DNA of 64,000 bases from Streptomyces leeuwenhoekii (GTDB lineage: Bacteria > Actinomycetota > Actinomycetes > Streptomycetales > Streptomycetaceae). The stretch spans positions 310,001 through 374,000 of the forward strand of contig NZ_LN831790.1 in the NCBI RefSeq assembly GCF_001013905.1, written 5' to 3'. Shown piece by piece: positions 1-8,667 of this stretch (position 1 is the stretch's first letter; each line of letters begins with the position of its first letter). The notes below the pieces were generated by a model. That model was given only the letters and a program-made list of their open reading frames with translations. It had not been told where the DNA came from and ran no database searches. A program made the translations under genes and the position numbers.

Positions 1-1
1 C

Positions 2-352
2 CTGGGCGACGCGGCGCTGGGCCTGGGCGACGGGGAGGCGCTGCGCGCCTGCCTGGGCGGGGCGGTCTACCTGGCGCTGATGGCGCTCTTCGCGGCCGGC
101 CTGACGGCGGTGCTGCGCAGCGGCCTGGCCGTGCTCAGCATCCTGATCCCGTTCATCCTCGTCGTCTCCCTGGTCCTGGGCGAGACGTCGGGGTCGGTCG
201 CCGACTACCTGCCCGACCGCGCCGGACAGCAGGTGCTGTACGTGGACCCGCCGGGCGAGCCGGCGCCGCTGGCGGGTCTGGGGGTGACGGCGCTGTGGAC
301 GGCCGCGGCGGTGCTGGCGGGATGGTGGTCGCTCAGGCGCAGGGACGCCTGA
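2..352 (+). CDS. ABC-2 type transporter permease, C-terminal fragment
   Basis: This is the 3' part of a membrane protein whose start lies before the window; the frame is open from base 2. At least three hydrophobic segments are visible, including one around FAAGLTAVLRSGLAVLSIL and a last one followed by the basic tail SLRRRDA. The soluble stretch before the last helix (DYLPDRAGQQ) is typical of Streptomyces ABC-2 permease components. It faces the ABC pair at 479-2286, from which it is separated by a shared terminator, so it belongs to a different transcription unit. The substrate cannot be told. Confidence 0.7.
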   Translation: MGDAALGLGDGEALRACLGGAVYLALMALFAAGLTAVLRSGLAVLSILIPFILVVSLVLGETSGSVADYLPDRAGQQVLYVDPPGEPAPLAGLGVTALWTAAAVLAGWWSLRRRDA

Positions 353-433
353 CGCCCGGTTCCCGCGGGAGCGGCAGAAAGCGGGAGGGGCCGGCCGCCT
401 CTCCCCCGGTCTTGCCGCCGTGCGGATGCCACC

Positions 434-474
434 CGGGAAGGGCCCGCCCCCGGTGAGGGGGCGGGCCCTTCCCG
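434..474. terminator. Bidirectional terminator hairpin
   Basis: A perfect 18-bp inverted repeat (434-451 and 457-474) with the 5-nt loop GGTGA lies between two convergent genes, so it can end transcription from both sides. Confidence 0.8.
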
Positions 475-478
475 TCCG

Positions 479-1270
479 TCACTTCGGCTCGCGGTTGAAC
501 AGCGAGGTGGACCAGAGGTGACCGAGCACGGCCAGCCCCGCGCACCAGGCCACGGCCAGCCATCCGTTGTGGCCGATCTCGCTGCCGAGCAGCAGCCCGC
601 GCAGGGTTTCGATGGCCGGGGTGAAGGGCTGGTACTCGGCGATGGGCCGGAACCATCCCGGCATCGCGTCGACCGGCACGAAAGCGCTGGACAGCAGCGG
701 CAGGATCATCAGCGGCAGGGCGTTGTTGCTGGCCGCCTCGGCGTTGGGACTGGACAGGCCCATCCCGACCGCGATGCAGGTGAGCGCCAGGGAGACGAGC
801 GCCAGCAGCCCGAAGGCCAGGACCCACTCCAGGACGGTGGTGTCCGTGGCCCGGAAGCCGAGCGCGACCGCGACGGCCCCGACCAGCACCACGCCCGCCA
901 CGCACTGCAGCACGCTGCCGACGACGTGCCCGATGAGCACCGAGGCGCGGTGGATCGCCATCGTGCGGAAACGGGCGACGATGCCCTCGGTCATATCCAT
1001 GGCGACGGACACCGCGCTGCCGATCGTGGTGCCGCCGATGGTCAGCATCAGGATGCCGGGGACGACATACGCGAGGTACTCGGACCGGTCCGCCTTGCCG
1101 TCCCCGATGCCGGCGCTCATCACATCGCCGAAGACGTAGACGAAGAGCAGCAGCATCATGACCGGGCTGAGCAGCAGATTCAGTGTCAGGGACGGGTAGC
1201 GGCGCGCGTGCAGCAGGTTGCGGCGCAGCATCGTGGAGGAGTCGCGCACGGCGAGGGAGAGGGAGCTCAT
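479..1270 (-). CDS. ABC-2 type transporter permease, DrrB-like
   Basis: This 263-residue integral membrane protein is the permease partner of the ATPase encoded just upstream. About six hydrophobic segments are visible, with the usual ABC-2 layout: a cytoplasmic N-terminus with basic residues (RRNLLHARRYPSL), then paired helices. The ATG at 1270 overlaps the ATPase stop by 4 nt, which indicates translational coupling and decides the start over a longer open frame. DrrAB-type pairs export drugs or lipids. The pair lies well outside the azoxy cluster and is not obviously part of it. Confidence 0.85.
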   Translation of the reverse strand: MSSLSLAVRDSSTMLRRNLLHARRYPSLTLNLLLSPVMMLLLFVYVFGDVMSAGIGDGKADRSEYLAYVVPGILMLTIGGTTIGSAVSVAMDMTEGIVARFRTMAIHRASVLIGHVVGSVLQCVAGVVLVGAVAVALGFRATDTTVLEWVLAFGLLALVSLALTCIAVGMGLSSPNAEAASNNALPLMILPLLSSAFVPVDAMPGWFRPIAEYQPFTPAIETLRGLLLGSEIGHNGWLAVAWCAGLAVLGHLWSTSLFNREPK

Positions 1271-2286
1271 CGGGCGGTCCCCTTCAACTGGTTCGGCCGG
1301 CTCGGGTGGTCGGGCTGGTCGGTGCTGCCGGTCAGGGCGAAGAACACGTCGTCGAGGTCGGGGGTGTGGACGGTCAGCTCGTCCGCCTCGACGCCGGCGG
1401 AGTCCAGCCAGTCGAGAAGGGAGCGCAGCTCGCGCTGGCTGCCGTCGCTGGGGATCCGCAGTGCCAGCTCCGCGTCGTCCCGGGTGGCCCCGCGCAGTGC
1501 GGCGGCGGCGCTCCGGTAGGCGGCGGGGTCGAAGAAGCGGAGCCGGACGTGGCCGCCGGGGACGAGGCGCTTCAGCTCGTCGGCGGTGCCCTCGGCGGCG
1601 ATCCTGCCGCCGTCGAGCACCGCGATGCGGTCGGCGAGTTCGTCGGCTTCCTCCAGGTACTGGGTGGTGAGGAAGACGGTGACGCCGCCGGTGACGAGTT
1701 CGCGGATGATCTGCCACATGGTGTGGCGGGAGCGCGGGTCGAGTCCGGTGGTCGGCTCGTCGAGGAAGATGATCCGCGGGTCGCCGACGAGGGTCATGGC
1801 GATGTCGAGGCGGCGCTTCATGCCGCCCGAGTAGCTCTGGGCGGGCCTCTTCGCGGCGTCGGCGAGGTCGAACCGCTCCAGCAGCTCGGCGGTGACGCGC
1901 CGCCCTTCGCGTGCGGGCAGGTGGTGCAGGTCCGCCATGAGGAGCATGTTCTCCTCGCCGGTGATCAGCCCGTCGACGGCGGAGAACTGCCCGGTGACGC
2001 CGATCGCGGCACGCACGCCGTCCGGCGAGGCGGCGATGTCGTGGCCCCCCACCTGGGCCTGCCCGCCGTCGGCGCTGATGAGGGTGGACAGGATCTTCAC
2101 GACGGTGGTCTTGCCGGCGCCGTTGGGTCCCAGCAGCGCGAACACGGAGCCGGCCGGGATGTGCAGATCGATGCCGTCGAGGACGGTCTTGTCGCCGTAC
2201 GACTTGCGCAGACCGACGGCACTGACGGCGGCCGGTGACGGCCGGCCGCCCCCTCGAATGGGCGTGGACATGACAGTATTGGGCAT
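1267..2286 (-). CDS. ABC transporter ATP-binding protein, DrrA-like
   Basis: This 339-residue ATPase powers the permease encoded at 479-1270. Visible motifs are Walker A GPNGAGKTT near residue 53, the Q-loop region GVTGQFSAVDGLITGEEN, signature YSGGM, Walker B IIFLDEP followed by TTGLDPRSR, and the switch region TTQYLEEADELADR. The roughly 90-residue extension after the nucleotide-binding domain is typical of the DrrA daunorubicin-resistance family. It probably forms an operon with the permease (4-nt overlap). The exported substrate is unknown. Confidence 0.9.
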   Translation of the reverse strand: MPNTVMSTPIRGGGRPSPAAVSAVGLRKSYGDKTVLDGIDLHIPAGSVFALLGPNGAGKTTVVKILSTLISADGGQAQVGGHDIAASPDGVRAAIGVTGQFSAVDGLITGEENMLLMADLHHLPAREGRRVTAELLERFDLADAAKRPAQSYSGGMKRRLDIAMTLVGDPRIIFLDEPTTGLDPRSRHTMWQIIRELVTGGVTVFLTTQYLEEADELADRIAVLDGGRIAAEGTADELKRLVPGGHVRLRFFDPAAYRSAAAALRGATRDDAELALRIPSDGSQRELRSLLDWLDSAGVEADELTVHTPDLDDVFFALTGSTDQPDHPSRPNQLKGTAR

Positions 2287-2338
2287 GGAGCCCTCCGTTC
2301 GGAGGCTGGAAGCGGGCGGGGATGACCGGGCGCGGCGG

Positions 2339-3181
2339 TCAGGCGCGGGCGCGGCGGATGTCGATGTTGCCGTGCCGGGTGCGGGCGCGGATCTTGACGG
2401 TGTCCTCGGTGTCCTGCGGGGCGCCGGAGGCGGTGAGCGCGTTGCGTACCTGGCCGGAGCTCGAGCTGACGTCGAGCCAGGCGGCCGTGCCCTCGCGGAC
2501 GCCGACCTCGATGGCGCCGTAGGAGGTCTCCAGCTGGACGGCGCCGCGGGCCACTTCGCCCACGCGCAGGGTGCCGTGGGCGGTGGTGGCGGTGACCGAG
2601 TCCTCGGCGCGCCGGATCTCGATGTCGCCGTTGGCGCCGTTCACGCGCAGTTCGCCGGTCGCGGCGTCCACGGTGGTGGTGCCGTGGGAGTTCTTCAGGA
2701 CGGCGGGGCCGTCGACGAGGCCGACGCGCAGGCTGCCGGAGCTGGTGGTGATCTCGGCCGCGCCCTCGACGCGGTCCACGGTGATGGAGCCGTGCGACGC
2801 GGTCAGCTTCAGCGGGCCGGTCGCATCGAGGCGGACGTCGCCGGACGAGGTCTTCACGCGGACCTCGCCGAGCCGGCCCTCGCCGAGCACCTGGGTCCAG
2901 GCGCCGGTGGCGTCGATGTGCGAGCCCGCGGGCAGTTCGACCGTCACGTCGACGACGCCGGTGCGGCCGAACAGCGAGGACTTGGGCGTCCTGATGGTCA
3001 GCAGGCCGCCCGCGCAGGCGACCTCGGTCTGGTCGGCCGTCCGCACGTCCAGGTCCTTCTCGGGGTCGCGGGGTCGCACCTCGACGACGGTGTCGGTGCG
3101 CTCGCCCGCGGTGAACTGGAGGGAACCGGCCTCCACGCGCGCCGTGGCCGAGATCGGTTCGGGGGTGTCGAAAGAAGGCAT
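2339..3181 (-). CDS. DUF4097 beta-strand repeat protein
   Basis: This 280-residue protein consists of repeating short beta strands such as VRVKTSSGDVRLDATG, ITTSSGSLRVGLVDG and VTATTAHGTLRVGEV, the pattern of the DUF4097 family, which is predicted to form a right-handed beta helix. No signal peptide or membrane segment is visible, so it is probably cytoplasmic. In actinomycetes such genes often sit beside DrrAB-like transporters, as here (the ATPase gene lies 52 nt downstream, same strand), so the three may form one operon. Its biochemical role is not known. Confidence 0.8.
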   Translation of the reverse strand: MPSFDTPEPISATARVEAGSLQFTAGERTDTVVEVRPRDPEKDLDVRTADQTEVACAGGLLTIRTPKSSLFGRTGVVDVTVELPAGSHIDATGAWTQVLGEGRLGEVRVKTSSGDVRLDATGPLKLTASHGSITVDRVEGAAEITTSSGSLRVGLVDGPAVLKNSHGTTTVDAATGELRVNGANGDIEIRRAEDSVTATTAHGTLRVGEVARGAVQLETSYGAIEVGVREGTAAWLDVSSSSGQVRNALTASGAPQDTEDTVKIRARTRHGNIDIRRARA

Positions 3182-3271
3182 GGCTGTCCCGTCCTCGTGG
3201 GTCTTCAGGCCGTCCCCGCTGGTGGGACGTGGTGTGGGTGACGTGGGTGACGTGGTGGGGCGGGGGCGCGG

Positions 3272-3790
3272 TCAGCGCACCCAGCCCGTGAAGCTCTGTC
3301 CGACGGTCCGGGTCTTCTCCGTCGCGCGCGGCCGGGCGCCGCCGTCGACCGCGGCCGACACGGCGCGCACCAGCCAGGCGTTGACCGAGAGCCCCTCGCG
3401 GGCCGCGGCCTCCTCGGCGCGGGCCTTGAGGTGGGCCGGCAGGCGCAGGTTGACGCGGGCGGTGCCGCCCTCGTCGGCGTCGGCCGGGGCCGGGGTCCTG
3501 AGCGGTTCGACGGGAGGGGCCGGCTCCGCGGGGGCGCCGCCGTCGGCGGCCGGCGGTGTCACCACGAAGTCGGGGTCGAGTCCGCGCAGCCGTACGTCGA
3601 CCGAGCCGGGGGCGAGCTCGCGGGTGATCTCGTCCATCGCGGCGGAGAGCACGTTGAGCAGGGTCAGCCGGGTCGCCGACTCCAGGGGGGCGGTGAGCCT
3701 GTCGGCCAGCGCGCGGGCTTCCTCGCCGCCGGCCTCGGCGGCCACCGCCAGTTCACGGCGGAGGGTGTCGACATACGGGGTGAGGTCCAT
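3272..3790 (-). CDS. Ribbon-helix-helix (HicB/Arc-like) DNA-binding protein
   Basis: This 172-residue protein has an N-terminal helical part (MDLTPYVDTLRRELAVAAEA), a Pro/Ala-rich linker and a C-terminal ribbon-helix-helix segment: VNLRLPAHLKARAEEAA is the strand and first helix, and LSVNAWLVRAV the second helix. Such proteins are dimeric repressors. The chosen ATG at 3790 begins the conserved N-terminus but has no clear ribosome binding site. The upstream DNA carries clustered GATGGC repeats that could be its own operators. It could control the DUF4097 and ABC genes downstream on the same strand. Confidence 0.75.
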   Translation of the reverse strand: MDLTPYVDTLRRELAVAAEAGGEEARALADRLTAPLESATRLTLLNVLSAAMDEITRELAPGSVDVRLRGLDPDFVVTPPAADGGAPAEPAPPVEPLRTPAPADADEGGTARVNLRLPAHLKARAEEAAAREGLSVNAWLVRAVSAAVDGGARPRATEKTRTVGQSFTGWVR

Positions 3791-3796
3791 AACGCC

Positions 3797-4017
3797 ATGA
3801 TGGCACCATGATGGCACCACTGGCAAGCCTGGATGGCGCCGCGCGGGCCACCGGTCAATCGACGGCCGCTCTACCTGCGGAAATACGGAAAAGGAGCCCT
3901 GGAACATGGTGACTCCCGGCGCGTTCGCGCGCCTGCGGCAGCACGGGTTGACACCTGATGGCACGTGATGGCGCCGGGCGGCACCGGATGGCGTCATGCT
4001 GACATCCATGACGCCAG
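3797..4017. promoter_or_regulatory. Cluster of GATGGC operator-like repeats
   Basis: Two perfect 11-bp tandem copies of ATGATGGCACC (3797-3807 and 3808-3818) are followed by GGATGGCGCC at 3831, TGATGGCAC at 3957 and GTGATGGCGCC at 3965. A 10-bp inverted repeat (3990-3999 and 4008-4017, arms TGGCGTCATG) follows. The repeats lie upstream of the ribbon-helix-helix gene. Families of short repeats are typical operators of such proteins. This also describes the otherwise gene-free stretch 3791-4126. Confidence 0.55.
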
Positions 4018-4126
4018 GGTGATGCCGCGTGACGCCACCGAGAAATTCCGTGCCGCCCAGGGCGCCGAGCGGCACGGATCGCCCGCGCGGGGGGGGCGCG
4101 CCTTCTTCGTGGGCCGGCCGCGCGGG

Positions 4127-4711
4127 TCAGTTCGCGGGGGCGGGGCCGGGCGGCAGGTGGACGGTCATGACCAGGTGGCAGGTCTCGTCGCCGGAGCCGC
4201 GGTAGGTGTGGGGGGCGTCGCCGTCGAAGGCGGCGGTCTGCCCGGCCTCCACGAGGTGCTCGGCGCCGTCGACGACCAGGGTCATCCGCCCGGCGGTGAC
4301 ACTGACGGTCTCGACGACGCCGGCCTGGTGGGGGTGGCTGGGGTATTCCTCGCCCGGCTCCAGCCGCCAGCGCCACACCTCGACCGGGGCGGGGCCCGCG
4401 GTCGTCAGCATGAGCCGGGCCTCGCTGCCCCGCTCCCCCGCCCACAGCGGCATCACGGCGTCCGCGGACACGACGCGGACGCGGCCTTCGGCCGGCCCCT
4501 CCAGCAGGGCGGAGACCGAGACCCCGAGGGTGTCGGCGAGGCGGACCAGGGTGGCGAAGTTCGGATTGCCCTGGGCTTTCTCCAGCCCCACCAGGGCCCC
4601 CTTGCTGACCTTGGCGCGGCGGCCGAGCTCGTCCAGGGACAGGCCCGCGCGGGTGCGGGCCGCCCTGACGTTGTGCGCGAGCGCGCGCAGAGCCGCCTCG
4701 GTCTCGGTCAT
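4127..4711 (-). CDS. XRE-family regulator with cupin sensor domain
   Basis: This 194-residue transcription regulator has an N-terminal helix-turn-helix (ARTRAGLSLDELGRRAKVSKG with recognition region KGALVGLEKAQGNPN, residues about 15-50) and a C-terminal cupin (EYPSHPHQAGVVETVSV and later PHTYRG). The ATG at 4711 begins the usual XRE start MTETEAALRALAHNV; a longer frame exists but adds nonconserved residues. The gene is divergent from the transporter at 4830, and repeats in the shared intergenic region probably serve as its operators. The cupin presumably binds a small ligand of the exported compound class. Confidence 0.85.
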   Translation of the reverse strand: MTETEAALRALAHNVRAARTRAGLSLDELGRRAKVSKGALVGLEKAQGNPNFATLVRLADTLGVSVSALLEGPAEGRVRVVSADAVMPLWAGERGSEARLMLTTAGPAPVEVWRWRLEPGEEYPSHPHQAGVVETVSVTAGRMTLVVDGAEHLVEAGQTAAFDGDAPHTYRGSGDETCHLVMTVHLPPGPAPAN

Positions 4712-4753
4712 CCGGTCACCGTCCTCAGAGCTGGACCTCTGGAATGCACCGCG

Positions 4754-4810
4754 CGGTCGTTTGGTTGACACAGGGCGGTCGTTCCGTTGTACGTTTCAGT
4801 CGTTCCATTG
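4754..4810 (+). promoter_or_regulatory. Triple direct repeat and promoter between regulator and transporter
   Basis: Three copies of a 14-bp element lie about two helical turns apart: CGGTCGTTTGGTTG at 4754, CGGTCGTTCCGTTG at 4776 and CAGTCGTTCCATTG at 4797. A TTGACA -35 box (4765-4770) overlaps the first copy. The set is a good candidate operator for the XRE-cupin regulator acting on the transporter operon. Confidence 0.6.
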
Positions 4811-4829
4811 AGATAGTAAGGGATGTACC

Positions 4830-5666
4830 GTGATCGCTCTGCTGCTGGCTCTGGGCAGCTCCCTCGCCTACGGATGCGCCGACTTCCTCGGCGGTCTCGG
4901 CGCCCGGAAGGCCCACGTGCTGCGCACCGTGATGGTCGCCGCCCCGGCCAGCCTGGCGGTGGAGCTGCTGCTGTGGCCCGTGCTCGGCGCCTCGTTCAGC
5001 GCCGCCGCCCTGGGCTGGGGTGCCGCCTCCGGCGTCGCCTCGGCCGCCGCGTTCGCCCTGCTCTACAAGACGCTGGCCATCGGCCCGATGAACGTGCTGT
5101 CCCCGGTGACCGCGCTGGTGTCCGCCGCGCTGCCGGTCTGTGTGGGCCTGCTCCAGGGCGAGCACCTGGGCATGGCCGGTCTGCTGGGCCTGCCGCTCGC
5201 ACTCGTCGCGGTGGTGCTGGTCAGCGCCGGGCACGGCGCGGGCGCCGCGCGGCCGTCGCGGACGGCGCTGCTGCTGGCCCTCGGCGCGGGCGCCGCCATC
5301 GCCCTCCAGCTCGTCTTCCTGCACCAGGCGCCCGCCGGCAGCGGCGTGGCCCCGCTGATCATCGGCAGGGCGGTCTCCTCGGCGGTCACCCTGAGCGCGG
5401 CCGGGATCCTGCACCGCAGGCTCGGGCCGGAGAAGCCCGCCTACGCCCTGTCGGCCGCCGCCGGTGTGCTGGACTCGCTGGCGAACCTGCTGTTCCTGCT
5501 CGCCGCCCGCAGCGGGGACCTGACCGTCGTCGCCGTGATCACCGCCCTGTACCCGGCCGGGACGGTCCTGCTGGCCCGCTGTGTGCTGGCCGAGCGCATC
5601 CACCGCGGCCAGGTCGCCGGCCTGGGCACCGCCGCCATCGCCGTCGGTCTTCTCGCCCTGACCTGA
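4830..5666 (+). CDS. EamA/DMT-family transporter
   Basis: This 278-residue membrane protein has about ten hydrophobic helices in two similar halves, as in the drug/metabolite transporter superfamily. The N-terminal half begins with LLLALGSSLAYGCADFLGGL and the second half with LLLALGAGAAIALQLVF, and each ends with a glycine-rich packing helix. The GTG start lies 9 nt after AAGGGATG. It is the first gene of a three-gene operon with a PaiB-like protein and a B3/4-domain protein. The substrate is unknown; export of an amino acid or similar small metabolite would fit the family. Confidence 0.85.
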   Translation: MIALLLALGSSLAYGCADFLGGLGARKAHVLRTVMVAAPASLAVELLLWPVLGASFSAAALGWGAASGVASAAAFALLYKTLAIGPMNVLSPVTALVSAALPVCVGLLQGEHLGMAGLLGLPLALVAVVLVSAGHGAGAARPSRTALLLALGAGAAIALQLVFLHQAPAGSGVAPLIIGRAVSSAVTLSAAGILHRRLGPEKPAYALSAAAGVLDSLANLLFLLAARSGDLTVVAVITALYPAGTVLLARCVLAERIHRGQVAGLGTAAIAVGLLALT

Positions 5667-5700
5667 ACCGCCGCACCGCCGCCCGCGCAAGGAGACACCC

Positions 5701-6348
5701 GTGCTCATCCATCCCTGGGACGCCGCCCTGGACGACACCGAGTGGCGGGCCTGGATCGCCGAGGGCCACGACTTCGGCCAGCTCAGCGTCAACGGGCTGC
5801 CCGGCCACCCGCCCGCCGTCGTCCCCACCCACTTCACCGGCGACGGCGACCACCTCCTGATCCACCTGGCCCGCCCCAATCCGGTCTGGAAGGCGATCGA
5901 GCAGGACCCCGCCGTCACCTTCACCGTCATCGGCGACTACGCCTTCGTCCCCGGCCCCTGGCGCGCCGGTCCCGGCACCCCGCCCGCCGAAGGCGTCCCC
6001 ACCAGCTACTACGCGGCCGTCCAGTTCACCTGCCGCGCCCACATCGTCGACGATCCCGAGGCCAAGGCCGATCTGCTGCGCCGCCAGCTCGCCCACTTCC
6101 AGCCCGACGGCGACCACGCGCCCGTCGCCGTCGGCCGGCCGCCCTACGGCCGGATGCTGCCCGGCATCCGCGGTCTGAAGCTGGAAGTGACCGAGGTGCG
6201 GGCCAAGTTCAAGTACGACGACCACAAGCCCGTCGGGCACCGCGCCGCCGTCGCCGACCGCCTCACCGCACGGGGCCAGGCCCTCGACGTGCCCACCGCG
6301 CGCCGGCAGCGCCTCCGCCTGGACCGCATCGGCCCCTGGCAGCCCTGA
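5701..6348 (+). CDS. FMN-binding PaiB-family protein
   Basis: This 215-residue protein matches the PaiB (FMN-binding negative transcriptional regulator) family: it starts MLIHPWDAALDDTEWRAWI and contains the conserved runs LIHLARPNPVWKAIE, FTVIGDYAFVPGPWR, VPTSYYAAVQFTCRAHIV and LPGIRGLKLEV. The fold is an FMN split barrel. Despite the family name, DNA binding has not been shown generally, and a flavin-linked role is as likely. It is transcribed with the transporter upstream (34-nt gap, AGGAG just before the GTG). Confidence 0.85.
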   Translation: MLIHPWDAALDDTEWRAWIAEGHDFGQLSVNGLPGHPPAVVPTHFTGDGDHLLIHLARPNPVWKAIEQDPAVTFTVIGDYAFVPGPWRAGPGTPPAEGVPTSYYAAVQFTCRAHIVDDPEAKADLLRRQLAHFQPDGDHAPVAVGRPPYGRMLPGIRGLKLEVTEVRAKFKYDDHKPVGHRAAVADRLTARGQALDVPTARRQRLRLDRIGPWQP

Positions 6349-6508
6349 CTCCACGCCGCCCGGCCCGGACCCGAGCCCCGTCCCGCCCGCACCACCGCCC
6401 CCGGCCCCCACCCCCACGCCCGTCTCCGCCTCCACGGCCGCCTCACGCCCACGACGCCTCCACGTCCCTGTCCACGCCCGCCTCCACCGGAACGGAAAAG
6501 CCCCGCCC

Positions 6509-7216
6509 ATGACCGCCTTCCGCATCAGCCCCGCCGTCGCCGACGCCTTCCCCGGCACCCTCATCGCCCTGGTCACCGCCACCGGCCTGCGCGGCCACGA
6601 GCCCTGGCCCGCCACCACCGCCGCCCTGGAGGACCTGGAACAGCAGCTCACCGACGGCTCCTGGCGGCCCGCCGACGAGGCCGACCCCCGCATCGAGGCC
6701 TGGCACACCGCCTACCGCTCCTTCGGCACCAACCCCCGCCGTGTCCGCCCCAGCGTCGACGCGCTCGGCCGCCGCATGGCCAAGAAGGGCTCGCTGCCGC
6801 GCATCAACCCCGCCGTCGACTCCTACAACGCCGTCTCCGTCCGTCACGGCCTGCCCGCCGGCGCCTTCGACCTCGACCACGTCACCGGCGACGTCGACAT
6901 CCGGTACGCCGACGGCACCGAGGAGTTCACCCCGCTCGGCGAGCCCGGCACCGTGGAGAACCCCGAGCCCGGCGAGATCGTCTACGCCGACACCACCGGC
7001 GTCCTGACCCGCCACTGGAACCACCGCGACGCCCACCGCACCCGCGTCACCGAGGACTCCACCCGCGTCGCCTTCGTCCTGGAGACCCTCCGCGCCTCCC
7101 GCGACGGGCATCTGCTCAAGGCGGCCGCGGAGGAACTGCGGGACCTGCTCGCCCCGCACACCGGGCACAGTGCCGTGCACTACCTCGGCCCGGAGCAGCC
7201 CCGGGCCACCGTCTGA
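6509..7216 (+). CDS. B3/4 domain protein (Phe-tRNA synthetase beta-like)
   Basis: This 235-residue protein contains a B3/B4 domain as found in the beta subunit of phenylalanyl-tRNA synthetase, but stands alone. Typical stretches are WHTAYRSFGTNPRRVRPSV, LPRINPAVDSYNAVSV and the C-terminal ALETLRASRD-like segment. Free-standing B3/4 proteins are thought to edit or bind aminoacyl-tRNA or amino acids; no substrate can be assigned. It is the last gene of the 4830-7216 operon and is followed by a strong hairpin. Confidence 0.8.
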   Translation: MTAFRISPAVADAFPGTLIALVTATGLRGHEPWPATTAALEDLEQQLTDGSWRPADEADPRIEAWHTAYRSFGTNPRRVRPSVDALGRRMAKKGSLPRINPAVDSYNAVSVRHGLPAGAFDLDHVTGDVDIRYADGTEEFTPLGEPGTVENPEPGEIVYADTTGVLTRHWNHRDAHRTRVTEDSTRVAFVLETLRASRDGHLLKAAAEELRDLLAPHTGHSAVHYLGPEQPRATV

Positions 7217-7229
7217 TCCGCCGGGCGGC

Positions 7230-7265
7230 CCCGCCCCGCCCCGGCGCGGCACGGGGCGGGGCGGG
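7230..7265. terminator. GC hairpin between convergent genes
   Basis: A 14-bp perfect inverted repeat (7230-7243 and 7252-7265, loop GCGCGGCA) lies between convergent genes and probably terminates both. Confidence 0.7.
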
Positions 7266-7317
7266 ACGCGGCGCGGGACGCGGCGCGGCACGGCCAGGGG
7301 GCCGGGGCCGCGGCGGG

Positions 7318-8667
7318 TCAGCGGAACAGGCCGGCCGGGACCGCGCGTGCCAGGGCGGCGTAGCCGGTGGGGTTGAGGTGGAGGTGGTCGCCCTGGTCGT
7401 AGAGCGGGTGCAGGCGGGCCGGGGCGTCCGGGTCGCGGACGGCCCGGTCGAAGTCGATCACCGCGTCGAAGGTGCCGCTGGTGCGGATCCAGTCGTTGAC
7501 CCGCCGGCGGGCCGCCTCGCGTACGCCGCCCGGGTCGTCGTACATCTGGTTCCCGCCGATCGGGGTGAGGGTGGCGCCGTAGACGCGCAGGCCCTGGGCG
7601 TGGGCGCGGGTGACGATCTGGCGGTAGGCCAGGATCAGATCGTCGGCGGTGCGCCGCTGGGCGGCCTCGGTGGCCTGCGCGGTGCCCAGGTCGTTGACGC
7701 CCTCGAAGACCAGCAGCCACCGTGCCCCGCTCCGGGCGAGGACGTCCCGGTCCAGGCGGGCCAGCGCGTTCGGGCCGAGTCCGTCGTTGAGAACGCGGTT
7801 GCCGCCGGCCGCCTGGTTGACGACGGCGACGCGCGAGGCCGGGGCCGTGGCCGCCAGGCGGTCCTGGAGCAGGTCGGGCCAGCGGTTGTTGGCGTTGGTG
7901 GTCGAACCGCGCCCGTCGGTGAGGGAGTCGCCGAGCACGACGGCGGCCGCGGCACGCGGGTGGGCCCGGGTCTCGGCGCCGCTGAGGAAGTACCAGTGGT
8001 CGACCCCGGTGGCGCCCGGCAGGTCAGTGGCGGTGGTGTGATCGCCCTTGATCAGGTACGAGGTGGTGCGCGATCCGGGGTGCGAGGTGATCGACGACGA
8101 CGCCTGCCCGTCGGCGAGGTACACCGTCACCGTCAGGTTGGTCCGGGCCGGCACCTTCATGGGGACCGGGTCGGACACCATCTGCGCGCCCGTCGGCACG
8201 ACGACCGAGGGCCGTCCGCCGAAGGTGACCGGCCGGGAGGAGCCCGGCTCGATCCCCGCGACGCCCGCGGCTCCGCCGGCGGGCAGCGCCACCGAGACCC
8301 GGGTGATGGGCAGCGCCGTACCGCCGAACGCGTTGGAGAACCGCAGGCGCAGCCGGTCGCCCGCGATGGTGGTGCGGATGGTCTGCCGCAGTGTGCTGTC
8401 GTCCAGGACCAGCTCGCCCTCGGTGAACGGGGCGGGCGGCATGTTGTGCGCCTCGGTGAGCTGCGGCATGGACGTCCAGGTGTCCACCCAGTGGGCGCCG
8501 CCGGGCGCCGCTGCCGCCCCGGTTCCGCCGCCGGGGGCGCCGAGCGCGGAGACGGTGGTGGTGACGGCGACGGCCACACCGGCGACCGCGGCCGTGCGCA
8601 CCAGTGGCACGGCCGTGTGCACGAGCCGGGCCAGCGCCCGGCGGGATCTTTCGAGTACGGAGGTCAT
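7318..8667 (-). CDS. Secreted SGNH/GDSL hydrolase
   Basis: This 449-residue secreted esterase or lipase has a signal peptide with a basic N-terminus (MTSVLERSRRALARL) and a hydrophobic core (AAVAGVAVAVTTTVSALG). A long beta-rich region follows, and then the SGNH catalytic domain. Block I is VVLGDSLTDGRGS (nucleophile Ser), block III is around VFEGVNDLG, and block V near the C-terminus is DHLHLNPTGYAALA with the Asp-His pair. The length and the N-terminal extension fit Streptomyces secreted GDSL proteins acting on plant polysaccharide esters or lipids. It is not linked to the cluster. Confidence 0.88.
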   Translation of the reverse strand: MTSVLERSRRALARLVHTAVPLVRTAAVAGVAVAVTTTVSALGAPGGGTGAAAAPGGAHWVDTWTSMPQLTEAHNMPPAPFTEGELVLDDSTLRQTIRTTIAGDRLRLRFSNAFGGTALPITRVSVALPAGGAAGVAGIEPGSSRPVTFGGRPSVVVPTGAQMVSDPVPMKVPARTNLTVTVYLADGQASSSITSHPGSRTTSYLIKGDHTTATDLPGATGVDHWYFLSGAETRAHPRAAAAVVLGDSLTDGRGSTTNANNRWPDLLQDRLAATAPASRVAVVNQAAGGNRVLNDGLGPNALARLDRDVLARSGARWLLVFEGVNDLGTAQATEAAQRRTADDLILAYRQIVTRAHAQGLRVYGATLTPIGGNQMYDDPGGVREAARRRVNDWIRTSGTFDAVIDFDRAVRDPDAPARLHPLYDQGDHLHLNPTGYAALARAVPAGLFR

